DNA from: Zelopaecilomyces penicillatus
Taxonomy: Eukaryota > Ascomycota > Sordariomycetes > Hypocreales > Pseudodiploosporaceae
Reading direction: 5' to 3'
Assembly: GCA_005765155.1 (NCBI GenBank)
Contig: VCCP01000006.1
Location: 2,926,501-2,990,500 of the forward strand
DNA length: 64,000 nt
Below the pieces are notes generated by a model. That model was given only the letters and a program-made list of their open reading frames with translations. It was not told where the DNA came from and did no database searches. Below, piece by piece: positions 46,326-57,145 of the stretch (position 1 is the stretch's first letter; each line of letters begins with the position of its first letter). The position numbers and the translations under genes were made by a program.

Positions 46326-48450
46326 ATGTCAGAGACCTGTGCGGAACATGAGCCATCTGGATACTATGACATCGGTACGAAAGCCTCCTACTGGGTTTTT
46401 ACCCAACATCGAACTACACATACTGACTATTTTCTGCTGCAGTCATTGTTGGGGCTGGCCCTGTGGGCTTGATGCTCTCAACATGTCTGGCGCGATGGGG
46501 TTATCGTATCAAACACATTGACAATAGGGCGGAGCCCACAAAAACTGGTCGAGCTGATGGCATCCAGCCACGCTCACTAGATCTGCTGCGAAACATGGGG
46601 CTGAAATCAGCCATCATGGCTCATAAGCCTGCGCGAGTATATGAGGTTGCCTTTTGGGATCCGTCAGGATCAGGCCAGGGCATATCCAGAACAGGCACAT
46701 GGGCGAGCTGCCCCAGCTTTATCGATGCGCGCTACCCGTTCACAACAACCCTACACCAGGGCCACATAGAGAGAGTATTTATCAGCGACCTAGAGAAGCA
46801 TCACGTCCAAATTCAGCGACCATGGACCATCACGGGCTTTCGCTCCGATTGCGCCGAGAACCCTGATTATCCCGTCCAAGTCGAGATTGAGCATGTTGAT
46901 GGGACAGCCAAGGAGACCTTGCGGGCCAAGTATCTCTTTGGTGGGGAAGGCGCAAGATCATTTGTGAGGCAGCATCTCAAAATTCAGTTTCAGCATAGGG
47001 ATCCCGTTACGTATATATGGGGAGTTATGGATGGGGTGGTCAAAACTAATTTTCCCGATATCAAGGTAAGCGATGTGTGCTGATGTAGGTTATAGTTGAT
47101 GTACTCCACTAACATTTGTGGCAGATGAAATGCACAGTTCGTAGCGAGCATGGCTCAGTCATGGTGATACCCCGTGAAGGCAACATGGTCCGTCTTTATA
47201 TTCAGATGTCCTCGTTAGCAAATGACGACAGCAACTTTCGAAGAGAAGCTACCAAGCACGAAATACAGGAATCGGCTAAAAAGATTCTTCAACCATACTA
47301 CATCGATTGGGACCATGTCGAATGGTATTCAATATACCCAATAGGACAAGGTATCTCACAACGTTACACATTAGACCAGCGCGTCTTCCTGGGAGGAGAT
47401 GCCTGCCATACACATAGTGTAAGTAGTGATTCCCAGGGATGCATCTCACTTGTTCAGTCCAGCTAACAAACTATTGCGCAGCCCAAAGCTGGCCAGGGCA
47501 TGAACACGGCTTTTCTGGATGCTCTTAATTTGGCTTGGAAGATCCATGCAGTTGAGGGCGGATTTGCAAACCGTAGCATTCTAGAAACCTACGAATCTGA
47601 ACGACGAGCGGTTGCAGAGTCGCTTCTTGAATTCGATAATCGATATGCTAAACTATTCTCGGAAAGAACTCCCACACCCTGCCAGGTCCGTAAGGTGAGC
47701 CTGTCAGATGAGGTCAAGACAGGAGAATCATCATCAGAGAATGCTTTTATAGAAGCTTTCAAGGAGGCATGCGAGTTTACCAGTGGTTACGGCGTGTCCT
47801 ATCAAGCCAACATCCTTAATTGGTCTCCGGAACATCCCGCGAGTTCGTCTCTGATACAACCTGAGGGGACCAAGTTGGTTGCGGGAAAGCTATTCATGAA
47901 CGCAGATGTCACGCGAGTTACAGATGCCAACTTAGTACATTTAGAGCAGGAGGTGCCTCTCAACGGATCGTTTCGTCTTTTCATTTTTGCAGGAGAACCA
48001 GCAAAGAATCGCAATGCGCTACGGGATCTTTCCTACAACCTGAACAGCAGACGATCTTTTTACGCGGCATATGCTAGATCAGACTTGAGTAAGGTCTCAC
48101 CCCACGAGAAACACAACCCGCATAGTCATTTCTTTACTATCTGCACCATATTTGCAGCAAAGAGGTATCATATTGAAATATCTCGAGATGTACCCCCGGT
48201 ATTAGCTCGCTACCGGGATCATATATATGCAGACGACGGGTTCGATCGGAGGGTTCCATGCGCCAATTTCCCTGCACATGCGAAAATGGGTCTGGATGAT
48301 GGGAAAGGGTGCGTGGTGGTAGTTCGTCCTGATGGTTATGTCGCCATGGTGACCGCACTGGTTGAGGGCTCCGGAACTGCAGAGGCGCTTGACGAGTACT
48401 TTGCAGCGTTTTGCACCAAGAAGCTAGGAGGTACAATGCCACAATTGTAA
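46326..48450 (+). CDS. FAD-dependent monooxygenase (phenol 2-monooxygenase / PHBH family)
   Basis: NAD(P)H- and FAD-dependent aromatic hydroxylase of the group A flavoprotein type. Exons 46326-46374, 46443-47065, 47125-47418 and 47482-48450 give 644 residues, the usual length for phenol-hydroxylase-type proteins. The Rossmann motif VIVGAGPVGLMLS (17-29) straddles the first intron. A DG-like motif reads GGEGARSFVR, with Glu in place of the usual Asp. The flavin-binding GGDACHTHSPKAGQGMN spans the third intron (314-330). The C-terminal thioredoxin-like domain runs from about residue 430 and contains GSFRLFIFAGEPAKNRNALR and a closing VVVRPDGYVAMV. Typical substrates are phenols and related aromatics; the true one is unknown. 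No neighbouring catabolic genes are seen. Start: ATG in GTCATGTCAG, after a gene-poor 4 kb region. Confidence 0.9.
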
Positions 48451-49920
48451 GGGCGGGCAATGGTATCGCTGCTGAAGGTGGCAGCCAGGCTGGTGTTGGG
48501 AAGTTAATGGCATGTGAATGGCAGCTGCACTTGCCGGAATCTCACTTGATGAGTACTACCTATACATGTGGAAGCCTACAAGAAAATTATAGACAGAGAA
48601 GTGGGCTTTAAAAGGAAATTAATGAAGCGACTTGTTTTTAGAGTGCTTTTGCCATAGCCAGGATTTAGATGATGTCAACCCTCCCGTCAAGCGGTACATT
48701 TGACCGTATTCAGCGTATTTGATCGTTTCCGTGGTTCGGGTAACCCTGCGCACTGTGGCGTCGGCTTGGCATGAGCCTGGAAGTAAGGCTGGACCACACC
48801 AAACCCCCCCGTATTAACCGTATTCTTGACCTTTGTGCCTCATTACCGGGATTTTAATACAATTTTGGGTTCTACCATGGCTGCCTAGTGAATCGGTGTG
48901 TGCTGTATACATGAGAACGTGGGGCAGACGCCAGGTAATCCGAGCAATGCGAACTAGCTGACGTAGCCGTTGAATGATAGTCGAGGCAAATATTTGTGTT
49001 CATCAATCCACTCTTAAGTAGCCCTCTTTTTGGATGATGCATCGTAGAAATGGAATGTTTGACTGCGTATTGTAACTTACATACCTAGGTAAGTGCCCAA
49101 GAAGTGAGGTTGTGGTAAGGAGTATGAAAAAGGCTGCTCCACAAGTGATGCTGGCTCAATTAGGCAAAATCCAGCGCTGTCCTTATTAGCGAAGACCTGC
49201 TGATTATTCGGCTTGGACAACATAGCCTAGCGAAACAGCCCCAAAGCACCGCCAATTCATAGGCGTAGCGGTCCAGTTAGGGCTCTACCTGGCGCTGTGG
49301 CGCGCGGGCTGGGCGATTGGCGTTGAAATCTGGGTGGGGGAGTACACCTGGGCTACTTAACTTGCAGCTTGGTCCAACCATGTGTCGTTCCAGCCACTGC
49401 GCTGTGCCATGAACGGCGTGCTGGATGTCGATCGTCATCCCCATAATCCTCTCCATGCGCCAATCTGCCTTTTTGCAAGCCCAATATGGATCCATCGTCG
49501 CACCGTGCACAGCCTCTTGGTCTTGGCTGGGCAAAGAGATAGTAATACCGTCTAAATAAAAGCTGGGCAATTCACCCCCCTGGTTATAAAAGCTTCGCGA
49601 CAACCCCTCTACGAAAGTACTATTATTACCAACCTGATCAAACGCCTTGAGGCTGTGCCACCCCTATTCAATCTGTTCCGCTTTGCTCAACATCACCAAG
49701 GCCGGATTAAACGAAGCATTGCTCCGTTAAATCGACTTACGAACGAACTGTTGTCTAAACGGTGTACTAATTACAGCGCCACCCGTTTTGGTTGCTCTCA
49801 CGATAATTAAACAGAGAGCTGCGACGCGCATGGGGCATTAATAGTTGCGCGATCGAAATCGCGACCAAATTCACCTGCGCCATTGAAGCACCCACCACAA
49901 GCAGATCAGGGTTGCCTGAG
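48451..49920. other. Intergenic region with the ABC transporter promoter
   Basis: About 1.5 kb with no supported gene. A TATA-like TTATAAAAG at 49584-49592 lies about 330 bp before the ATG and may drive a transcript with a long leader. The palindrome ACCTAGGT is at 49083-49090. Confidence 0.5.
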
Positions 49921-52900
49921 ATGGATCTCTACCGCCAAACTCGCACTCTGTCGGAGAAGACTCTCAAAATTCTTCTCCTGCGCCATCCGGTGTCGACTAT
50001 TTACAGCGCACTCGCTCTCCCCATCATCGCCTCTGTCTACCTTGGCGTCGGCCAAAACTTCAATCAGCCCAATTCCAAGTATGGCATTGGAGATGTTGGC
50101 AGCATCCGACCCCTCAACAATGCATTGGCCAAAGCCGGCGGCGGCAGAGACACAGTTGTCTTTGTAAACAGCGGCTATACGGGCGGTGACATTGACCAAG
50201 TAATCAGTTCGGTTTCCAAAATGGTCACAGACGCCGGCAAGAATGCGACAACTTTGAGTGACGAGTCAGATCTGGGCTATGTTTGCCAGAGCTCTATACG
50301 CGGTGCCTCGACCTGCTTCGGCGCCGTCGTCTTTCATTCCTCACCCGAGGAGGGTGACGGAGGCTTATGGAATTATACGTTGCGCGCAGATGGTGGCCTA
50401 GGCGGCAATTTTGAGGCTGAGAAAACGAACAACGATGCCCAGCTTTACACTCTGCCTCTACAGCGGACTGTGGATTCTGCCATCGCCAGTCTTAACGGTG
50501 GCTCAGCATTTCCCGAGATTCAGCAGTACGCTTACACTGCGCAGACTGAAAAGGAGCGGGAAGCCGAAGTTCGCCGCAAATACCAGGGCTCATTTATCAA
50601 ATACCTCAGTGTCGCCTTCATTCTTATGCTGATTGGTGTTTGTTATCATATGCCTGGCTTCATTGCCACGGAGAGGGAGTCTGGCTTGTCACAGCTCATC
50701 GACGCCATGATGCCGGCCAAAAAAGGATGGCACCGCCAATTCGCCAGGTTGATTTCGCAGCACCTTGCCTTTACGATCACATATACGCCTGGCTGGATCG
50801 TTGCATCAATTGTTTGCGGAGTTACCATCTGGAAAAACGCAAGCTACGGGGTTCTTATCATCTTCTTTCTCCTCAGCGGCATTGCTATAACATCAATGTC
50901 CCTGCTAGTTGCCTCCTTCTTCAACAAGGCTCAGCTCTCCGGTGTTGTGACCTCTGTCATTTGGATTGCGCTAGGAATTGTAGCCCAAGTGATACCTGAT
51001 CCCAGCACGGCCAGTGTTGCCATTCTCAGTTTTCTATTCACGCCTTGCAACTTCGTTTTCTTCATCATATACATTGCTCGGTTCGAACAAGAGGGTAATG
51101 CTACAAATCTGATTAAACCACCTACCAACCACACCTCGAGTCTTCCCGGCATTGTTCATTGGGTATTTCTCATAGTCCAAATCATTGTTTATCCTTTCAT
51201 TGCCGCTTTTGTCGAGAGAACTCTGCACGGTGTCAGTACTGGTGCCCAGAACACCTCGTCATATGGAAAAGGACATGAGACGCAAGATGCCCTCCGGATC
51301 ACCGACATGACCAAAATATATCGACCAAGTCTATTTAAACGATTATTCTCATTCATCTCATCACCTAGACCTGAGGTGGTTGCTGTCCGTGATCTCAATC
51401 TGACAGCCAAGAAGGGCCAGATTCTGGCACTGCTTGGTGCCAACGGTAGTGGTAAGAGTACTACTCTAGACGCCATCGCCGGAATAAGCAACTTTACTAG
51501 CGGAAACGTTGAAGTGGACACTTCTGGAGGCTTGGGGTTTGCCCCCCAGAAGAACGTCATGTGGGATGACTTGACTGTGGAGGAGCACATCAAAATCTTC
51601 AATCAGATCAAAGCGCCAAGCAACAACGCCTCAGATGTAGAGATCAATGCTCTGATTCAGGCTATTGGGCTCGGATCCAAAAGAAAAGCTTTGACAAAGA
51701 CTCTCTCTGGTGGTCAAAAGAGGAAGCTTCAGCTGGGCATGATGTTGACTGGTGGAAGCGCTATTTGCTGTGTTGATGAAGTGTCTTCAGGTATAGATCC
51801 TCTTTCAAGAAGAAAGATTTGGGACATCCTGTTATCAGAACGTGGCAGTCGAACCATCATTATGACGACTCATTTTCTCGACGAGGCCGATCTTCTTGCG
51901 GACAAAATAGCTGTTCTGTCCAAAGGAACACTACGTGCTGAGGGATCATCTGCCCAACTCAAGGACACACTCGGAGCAGGCTATCGCGTGCACATCATCA
52001 ACCCCAAGGAACACTCCAATGCTCCAGAAATAGACGGTGTTGATAGAATCGCCACGTCCAGCAGCATCACATACGTGGCCGCATCGTCTGGAAAAGCAGC
52101 CGAAGTTATTCAAGTACTTGAGCACGTCGGGATTCCTTACCAGTTCTCAGGACCAACCATTGAGGATGTGTTTCTCCATTTGGCTGAAGAAGTCAGAGGC
52201 GAGGATTTGGGTCCGCGGTCTGGGAACCCTTCTACACCAGTCACCAAAGAAAAGGCCCAAGGTTCTGATAGCTCTCTCATTCCCAACGAGACTAGCAGTG
52301 CTCAAGTTCCACTGCTGTCTGGGGGTCAGATTGGAATGATCAAGCAAACTGGTGTGTTACTCCGCAAACGATTCACCGTTTTCAAGACGAATTGGTTCCC
52401 TTATGTCGTTGCCTTTCTGGTGCCTATCGTTGCAGCTGCTGTTACTCAACTTCTCGTCCGCAACGAAGATCCAGTTGGTTGTTCACCTATTGATCGTGGC
52501 AGCCGTGCTTCTGATCGTGAAATTAGGAAGCTTCTAGACACTGCTTTCTTGGTCGGCGGTCCTTCTACTCGGTTTGATGGCTCTTCGCTCACCGATCTGT
52601 TTAAACCTATTGTGCCTGGGTCTTCTGGCTCTGCCAACGGGGGTGGCAATGATGACCTCTCTCTTGGTAATATAACTCTGAAACTTGTCGACTCACTTTC
52701 GTCTTTCAACCGCTTCATTGAAGATAACCGCAAAAATATCACTCCAGCTGGCCTTTGGCTTGGAAGCTCAGATTCATCACCAACGCTAGCCTTCAAGGCC
52801 GACGATGGACATTCTATAGAAGCAGCAGTGTTGGGTCAGAGCTTTTTGAGCACATTACTTGCCAACACAACTATTGCCACATCATACAGGCATTTTGATT

Positions 52901-54753
52901 TCCCGATAGCTCCCTCCACTGGCAAGGGGCTTCAGTTGGTGGTCTATTTTGCAATGGCATGCTCAATTTTTCCCGGGTTGTTTGGTCTATACCCCAACAC
53001 AGAACGGCTCCGGAACGTCCGTGGTCTGCAGTACTCTAGCGGCGTCCGAACGCTACCTGTGTGGATTTCGCATATAGTATTCGATTTCGCGATTATCTTG
53101 GTATCAATGGCCGTTGTCACCATCATTTACGCTGTCTCGTCAGATATTTGGTATCATGAGGCGTTTTTGTTCCCTGTTTTTATGCTCTTTGGGCTTACGG
53201 CAATACTGATCTCATACTTCTTCTCCCTGATATGCAACAGCGCGCTTGCCACGTTTGCCATGTCCTCGGTCGTTCAGGGTCTTGGCTTTGCAGTCTACCT
53301 CATCGCCTTTTTATTTATCCTGACATACTCGCCTGCTTCAGATGCAGATCGGAATATCCTAATTGGTCACTGGGTTATCGCAGCAGTCTTCCCAACCGGC
53401 TCGTTGGTTCGCGCTTTGATGGTTTCACAGAACATCTTCTCCACAACATGTACTAGAGATGTTCTTCAAAGCAACCCTGCCGCGATGACTGCCTATGGCG
53501 GTCCAATTCTATACCTTGCACTCCAGGCTATCTTGTGGTTCAACTTGGTTGTTTGGATAGAGAGCGGTGCTGGCCGGTTCGCCAGTGGCAAACCAACCAA
53601 AACTGAGGATGTGAATGATCCCGAAATTGCGGATGAACTCTTGAGGGTTGAACGCGCTGACAAGGTTGACGGTCTTCGAGTCGCGCACTTGACTAAAGCT
53701 TTTGGGAAAAACACTGCTGTTGATAATGTCACTTTTGGCGTTGACCATGGAGAGGTTTTTGCTCTCCTTGGGCCCAATGGTGCGGGTAAATCAACAACTA
53801 TTTCTCTCATCCGTGGTGACATTGCGCCTAGCCGCAAGGGCGGCGATGTTTTTATCGAGAACGTATCTATTACCAAGCAGAGAGCTGCCGCACGAGCAAA
53901 TCTGGGTGTGTGTCCTCAGTTCGATGCTATCGACTCTATGACTGTAAGGGAGCATCTTACGCATTACTCGCGACTTCGAGGTATCTCCGATGTTGGCCAT
54001 CAGGTACCAGCTGTCATGCGTGCAGTCGGACTCGAAGCGTATGCTGATGTTATGGCCCATACATTGTCTGGCGGTAATAAGCGCAAGCTCTCTCTCGGAA
54101 TCGCTTTAACAGGCAATCCACCCGTCATTCTTCTCGATGAACCATCGTCAGGTCTCGATGCAGCTGCAAAGCGTATCATGTGGCGAACTCTGGAGTCTAT
54201 TGTTCCTGGCCGCTCCATCCTTCTCACCACTCATAGTATGGAAGAGGCGGATGCCCTGGCGCATCGTGCTGGTATCATGGCCCGGCGCATGCTTGCACTT
54301 GGAGCCACGCAGAAACTACGCGAGCGATTTGGGGATACACTCCATGTCCATCTTGTCAGCAAGACCGCGCCGCACTCCAGTGACATGGAGATGGAGCAGA
54401 TGCGAGCATGGGTGCTCAGCACATTCCCAGGCGCTGAGGTGGAACAATCAACGTTCCATGGTCAGATGCGGTTCTCAGTACCATCTGCATCCATACCAGG
54501 CATCCAGTCTCACCCATCATCTGGTCATGCCAACGACTCGAACAGCACGAGTGCAATTGGTAGACTCCTGATCATCCTCGAACATCACAAGGAAGACTTG
54601 GGCATCGCGCATCACAGCGTAAGCCCGACAACACTCAACCAGGTGTTTTTGGCGATTGTCGGCCAACACGATGTCAAGGAGGAGGGCTACCGGGATGATA
54701 ACGACAGCGAGGATAGGCCGTGGTGGAAGTCGAAATGGATTTGGGGCTTCTAA
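49921..54753 (+). CDS. Full-length ABC transporter, ABCA-like
   Basis: Single-exon gene of 1610 residues. The layout is TMD1-NBD1-TMD2-NBD2, with a first transmembrane segment near 25-45 and a large extracellular loop to about residue 225, as in ABCA proteins. NBD1 has Walker A GANGSGKST (about 506-514), signature LSGGQKRK (about 595) and Walker B ICCVDEVSSG. NBD2 has Walker A GPNGAGKST (about 1284), signature LSGGNKRK (about 1382) and Walker B VILLDEPSSG, then the H-loop LLTTHSMEEAD. All motifs are intact, so the protein should hydrolyse ATP at both sites. ABCA proteins move lipids across membranes; the substrate here is unknown. The frame extends upstream to TTG at 49912, but the first ATG is 49921. 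No intron in nearly 5 kb is notable beside its multi-intron neighbours. Confidence 0.93.
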   Translation: MDLYRQTRTLSEKTLKILLLRHPVSTIYSALALPIIASVYLGVGQNFNQPNSKYGIGDVGSIRPLNNALAKAGGGRDTVVFVNSGYTGGDIDQVISSVSKMVTDAGKNATTLSDESDLGYVCQSSIRGASTCFGAVVFHSSPEEGDGGLWNYTLRADGGLGGNFEAEKTNNDAQLYTLPLQRTVDSAIASLNGGSAFPEIQQYAYTAQTEKEREAEVRRKYQGSFIKYLSVAFILMLIGVCYHMPGFIATERESGLSQLIDAMMPAKKGWHRQFARLISQHLAFTITYTPGWIVASIVCGVTIWKNASYGVLIIFFLLSGIAITSMSLLVASFFNKAQLSGVVTSVIWIALGIVAQVIPDPSTASVAILSFLFTPCNFVFFIIYIARFEQEGNATNLIKPPTNHTSSLPGIVHWVFLIVQIIVYPFIAAFVERTLHGVSTGAQNTSSYGKGHETQDALRITDMTKIYRPSLFKRLFSFISSPRPEVVAVRDLNLTAKKGQILALLGANGSGKSTTLDAIAGISNFTSGNVEVDTSGGLGFAPQKNVMWDDLTVEEHIKIFNQIKAPSNNASDVEINALIQAIGLGSKRKALTKTLSGGQKRKLQLGMMLTGGSAICCVDEVSSGIDPLSRRKIWDILLSERGSRTIIMTTHFLDEADLLADKIAVLSKGTLRAEGSSAQLKDTLGAGYRVHIINPKEHSNAPEIDGVDRIATSSSITYVAASSGKAAEVIQVLEHVGIPYQFSGPTIEDVFLHLAEEVRGEDLGPRSGNPSTPVTKEKAQGSDSSLIPNETSSAQVPLLSGGQIGMIKQTGVLLRKRFTVFKTNWFPYVVAFLVPIVAAAVTQLLVRNEDPVGCSPIDRGSRASDREIRKLLDTAFLVGGPSTRFDGSSLTDLFKPIVPGSSGSANGGGNDDLSLGNITLKLVDSLSSFNRFIEDNRKNITPAGLWLGSSDSSPTLAFKADDGHSIEAAVLGQSFLSTLLANTTIATSYRHFDFPIAPSTGKGLQLVVYFAMACSIFPGLFGLYPNTERLRNVRGLQYSSGVRTLPVWISHIVFDFAIILVSMAVVTIIYAVSSDIWYHEAFLFPVFMLFGLTAILISYFFSLICNSALATFAMSSVVQGLGFAVYLIAFLFILTYSPASDADRNILIGHWVIAAVFPTGSLVRALMVSQNIFSTTCTRDVLQSNPAAMTAYGGPILYLALQAILWFNLVVWIESGAGRFASGKPTKTEDVNDPEIADELLRVERADKVDGLRVAHLTKAFGKNTAVDNVTFGVDHGEVFALLGPNGAGKSTTISLIRGDIAPSRKGGDVFIENVSITKQRAAARANLGVCPQFDAIDSMTVREHLTHYSRLRGISDVGHQVPAVMRAVGLEAYADVMAHTLSGGNKRKLSLGIALTGNPPVILLDEPSSGLDAAAKRIMWRTLESIVPGRSILLTTHSMEEADALAHRAGIMARRMLALGATQKLRERFGDTLHVHLVSKTAPHSSDMEMEQMRAWVLSTFPGAEVEQSTFHGQMRFSVPSASIPGIQSHPSSGHANDSNSTSAIGRLLIILEHHKEDLGIAHHSVSPTTLNQVFLAIVGQHDVKEEGYRDDNDSEDRPWWKSKWIWGF

Positions 54754-55719
54754 TGGTGACGAACTTTGATTGGATATATTTTCTTGTCCTTATTTTCTTT
54801 TTGACTTATAGGGGATGTATAGATACCGGAGGACTTTGTGCCCGTAAGGGAGGATGGTGAATGAACCTGGCTTTTTCTTTTGGTCTAGGTTTAGACGGTC
54901 AGGCGTGTTTTTACTTGTATTTTTGTTCATTGAGATTCCCCCTTTTCTTTTATCGAAGTTGATGATTTTCATGGAACGAATGCAACCATCAAGTTGAGGT
55001 ACGCTGTGTCTAGCTTTTAATAACAAGAATATACATTCAAATTGAGACTCGTATATACGAAACTGTGACTTTGGTACTGATTATTAGCTAAATCAAGGCA
55101 CTAGATTGATCCTACCAATTGATTTACCTGAAGCTGATAACACAACCCCCACTAGTTCTGCCTACATAACAATGACGTAGCAGCATTACAGCATGAGTAC
55201 ATAGAAAAGAGGAGTGTCAATCTAGCTCTGGAAAACATCTTTCTCTCCTGACACAATGTAGACAGACCCTTTGCCAACCAGTAGCTGAAATTCGCAGAGT
55301 GTCAGTTTCCATACGGTTGTTCAATGAAGTGAGCACAAATAGTGGTTCGTTACCTTGACAATTCCGATACGGTGAGTCATTCATCTTTATTGAGGGTTTG
55401 CCTTCCTTCAGTGGACCGACTACCCAGCAAAACACACCCACGTGGGGCTGGGAAACGCTATCGAGCAACGACTGAGAGACACGGGGGGCAAAACGCATCC
55501 ACTTTGGTTTTGTCATAATCAGTGTGTATGCAAAGATTAGATATGTAGGCCACCTCAATCCAGTATCATTTCTACCATTACATCTGTGAAAGTCATCGTC
55601 TCATCTTAAGGCACATTCTGCAATTGGAGTTTCTTTACTGCCCTCAAATATAGCTGAGAGATAGCAAACGCACATACATACACGGGGGCTTCGTGATAAT
55701 TCCGCGATACATTTACACA
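54754..55719. other. Intergenic region with a doubtful small gene
   Basis: 3' region of the ABC gene and promoter of HIS2. It contains one weak two-exon candidate on the minus strand (55217-55516), listed separately. Nothing else seen. Confidence 0.5.
55217..55516 (-). CDS. Doubtful small two-exon gene (76 residues)
   Basis: Exons 55516-55354 and 55284-55217 with a 69 nt GTAACG...CAG intron give 76 residues beginning MTKPKWMRFAPRVSQSLLDS. The same intron used in the +1 frame from an ATG at 55380 to a TAG at 55222 gives a 29-residue peptide (MTHRIGIVK joined to LLVGKGSVYIVSGEKDVF) whose second half also looks protein-like. The two frames cannot be told apart from sequence. It resembles no family that I know. 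Listed because the splice sites and compatible frames are unlikely to be wholly accidental, but it may be spurious. Confidence 0.28.
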   Translation of the reverse strand: MTKPKWMRFAPRVSQSLLDSVSQPHVGVFCWVVGPLKEGKPSIKMNDSPYRNCQGNEPLFVLTSLNNRMETDTLRISATGWQRVCLHCVRRERCFPELD

Positions 55720-56845
55720 ATGGCCTTTACGATGCATGCCCATTCGGGCCAGTTTTGTCCCGGCCATGCCGCCGATCAGCTCGAGGACATTGTGCGACAT
55801 GCGATTTCTATAGGGTACAAGACCATGGGTCTCACTGAACATATGCCTCGATACGAGGAGCAGGATCTATATCCGGAAGAGGTGAGTGGCATAGAGATTA
55901 TGGAACAGCAGCATGTGCTCTCATCAATCTCTTACGTAGAAGCCCAGAGCATTACCACCCTCCCCCCCCACAACTCACATCTTTTACTCAATTTTCTCAC
56001 ATTTTACTGAACCAATAGCGCGACGACAACGACCCAAGAGCCGCTCTGGAAATCCTGGTTCCACGCCATGAAGCCTACCTCGTAGAAGCTCAACGTCTCC
56101 AGCGAGCCTACGCCTCCCAGATCCATATCATCATCGGCTTTGAAGCCGAATTTATCCGCCCATCCTACGGCCCGCTCGTCCAAACCCTCGCTGCATCGCC
56201 TTATGTTGACTACTTCATCGGTTCACTCCACCATGTCCATAGCATACCCATCGACTACGACGCCGGGTTCTATGCGGCAGCTGTTGCGGCTAGCGGAGGC
56301 AGCGAGGAGCGTCTTTATGAGGACTACTATGATCTACAGTACGAGATGCTGAAGACGCTGCGGCCTAGTATCGTGGGTCATTTCGATCTCATTCGCCTGT
56401 TGAGCTCAGATCCTGGACGGGACATTAGAGAGTGGAAAGGCGTGTGGGACAAAGCCTTGAGAAATCTGAAGTTCGCCGCTGAAATTGGTGCATGGCTAGA
56501 GTGCAACTCCGCAGCTCTCCGAAAGGGGCTGGATGAGCCGTATCCATGCAGGATCATCTCCGATGTAAGAAAAAGCCATATATCTTCTCGTCACAACTAC
56601 AACAGAATTTACATCATGCCTTTTAGGAGTGGCTCAAATTGGGCGGCAAGTTCACAATGTCCGACGACAGCCATGGCATCGTTCAGGTCGCCACAAATTA
56701 TCCACGAGCACTAGCCTATCTTGAAAGCCTAGGAGTCGAGCGGCTCTGGACTTTCCAAAGAGAAGCTATAGAAGGAGAGTCATCCAAAACACAACTTAAA
56801 GAGGTAGGTATTAGCCTGCAGGATTTCAAACACTGTATCCAATAA
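55720..56845 (+). CDS. HIS2: Histidinol-phosphatase (PHP type, HIS2)
   Basis: Converts L-histidinol phosphate to L-histidinol, the second-last step of histidine synthesis, with a trinuclear metal centre. Exons 55720-55881, 56019-56564 and 56627-56845 give 308 residues (yeast 335). The start MAFTMHAHSG puts the metal ligands H6 and H8 of the PHP domain at the N-terminus. GLTEH near 45, GFEAEF, SLHHVHSIPIDYD, GHFDLIRLL and the closing SDDSHG supply the remaining metal/phosphate ligands. The first intron is 55882-56018 (GTGAGT...TAG), the second 56565-56626 (GTAAGA...TAG). The C-terminal codons after KEV may be read-through: a GTAGGT donor follows KTQLKE, and an intron there would replace the last 18 residues, so the 3' end is uncertain. 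The preceding GTG-initiated extension is not used. Confidence 0.88.
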
Positions 56846-57145
56846 TGCTATCAGTACTATCAAAGCAGATACGGCATTAGGTGTTGGGGCAAATATGATG
56901 ATGGTACAGCGACATTTGGGCAAATAACACAATATATCGAGTGTATATATTTAACAGGATTAAGTCAGGGGTATCATGCAGAAAAACAACCAAGCATCCA
57001 GCGCAATACACGTAATGGGAAGCTCATGGAACTACATAACGATTATATAAGGACCAAAAGAAATAGGGGGGAAAGGTAGAATATAAAGCAAGACAATAAC
57101 ATGTAAAACAGTACTGTTCGTGACTGTCTACATGCCAATGGGCCA
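56846..57145. other. Convergent 3' intergenic region
   Basis: A 300 bp AT-rich interval between the ends of HIS2 and the HOS3-like gene. It may contain an alternative last exon of HIS2 after an acceptor near 56862. No other feature. Confidence 0.5.
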
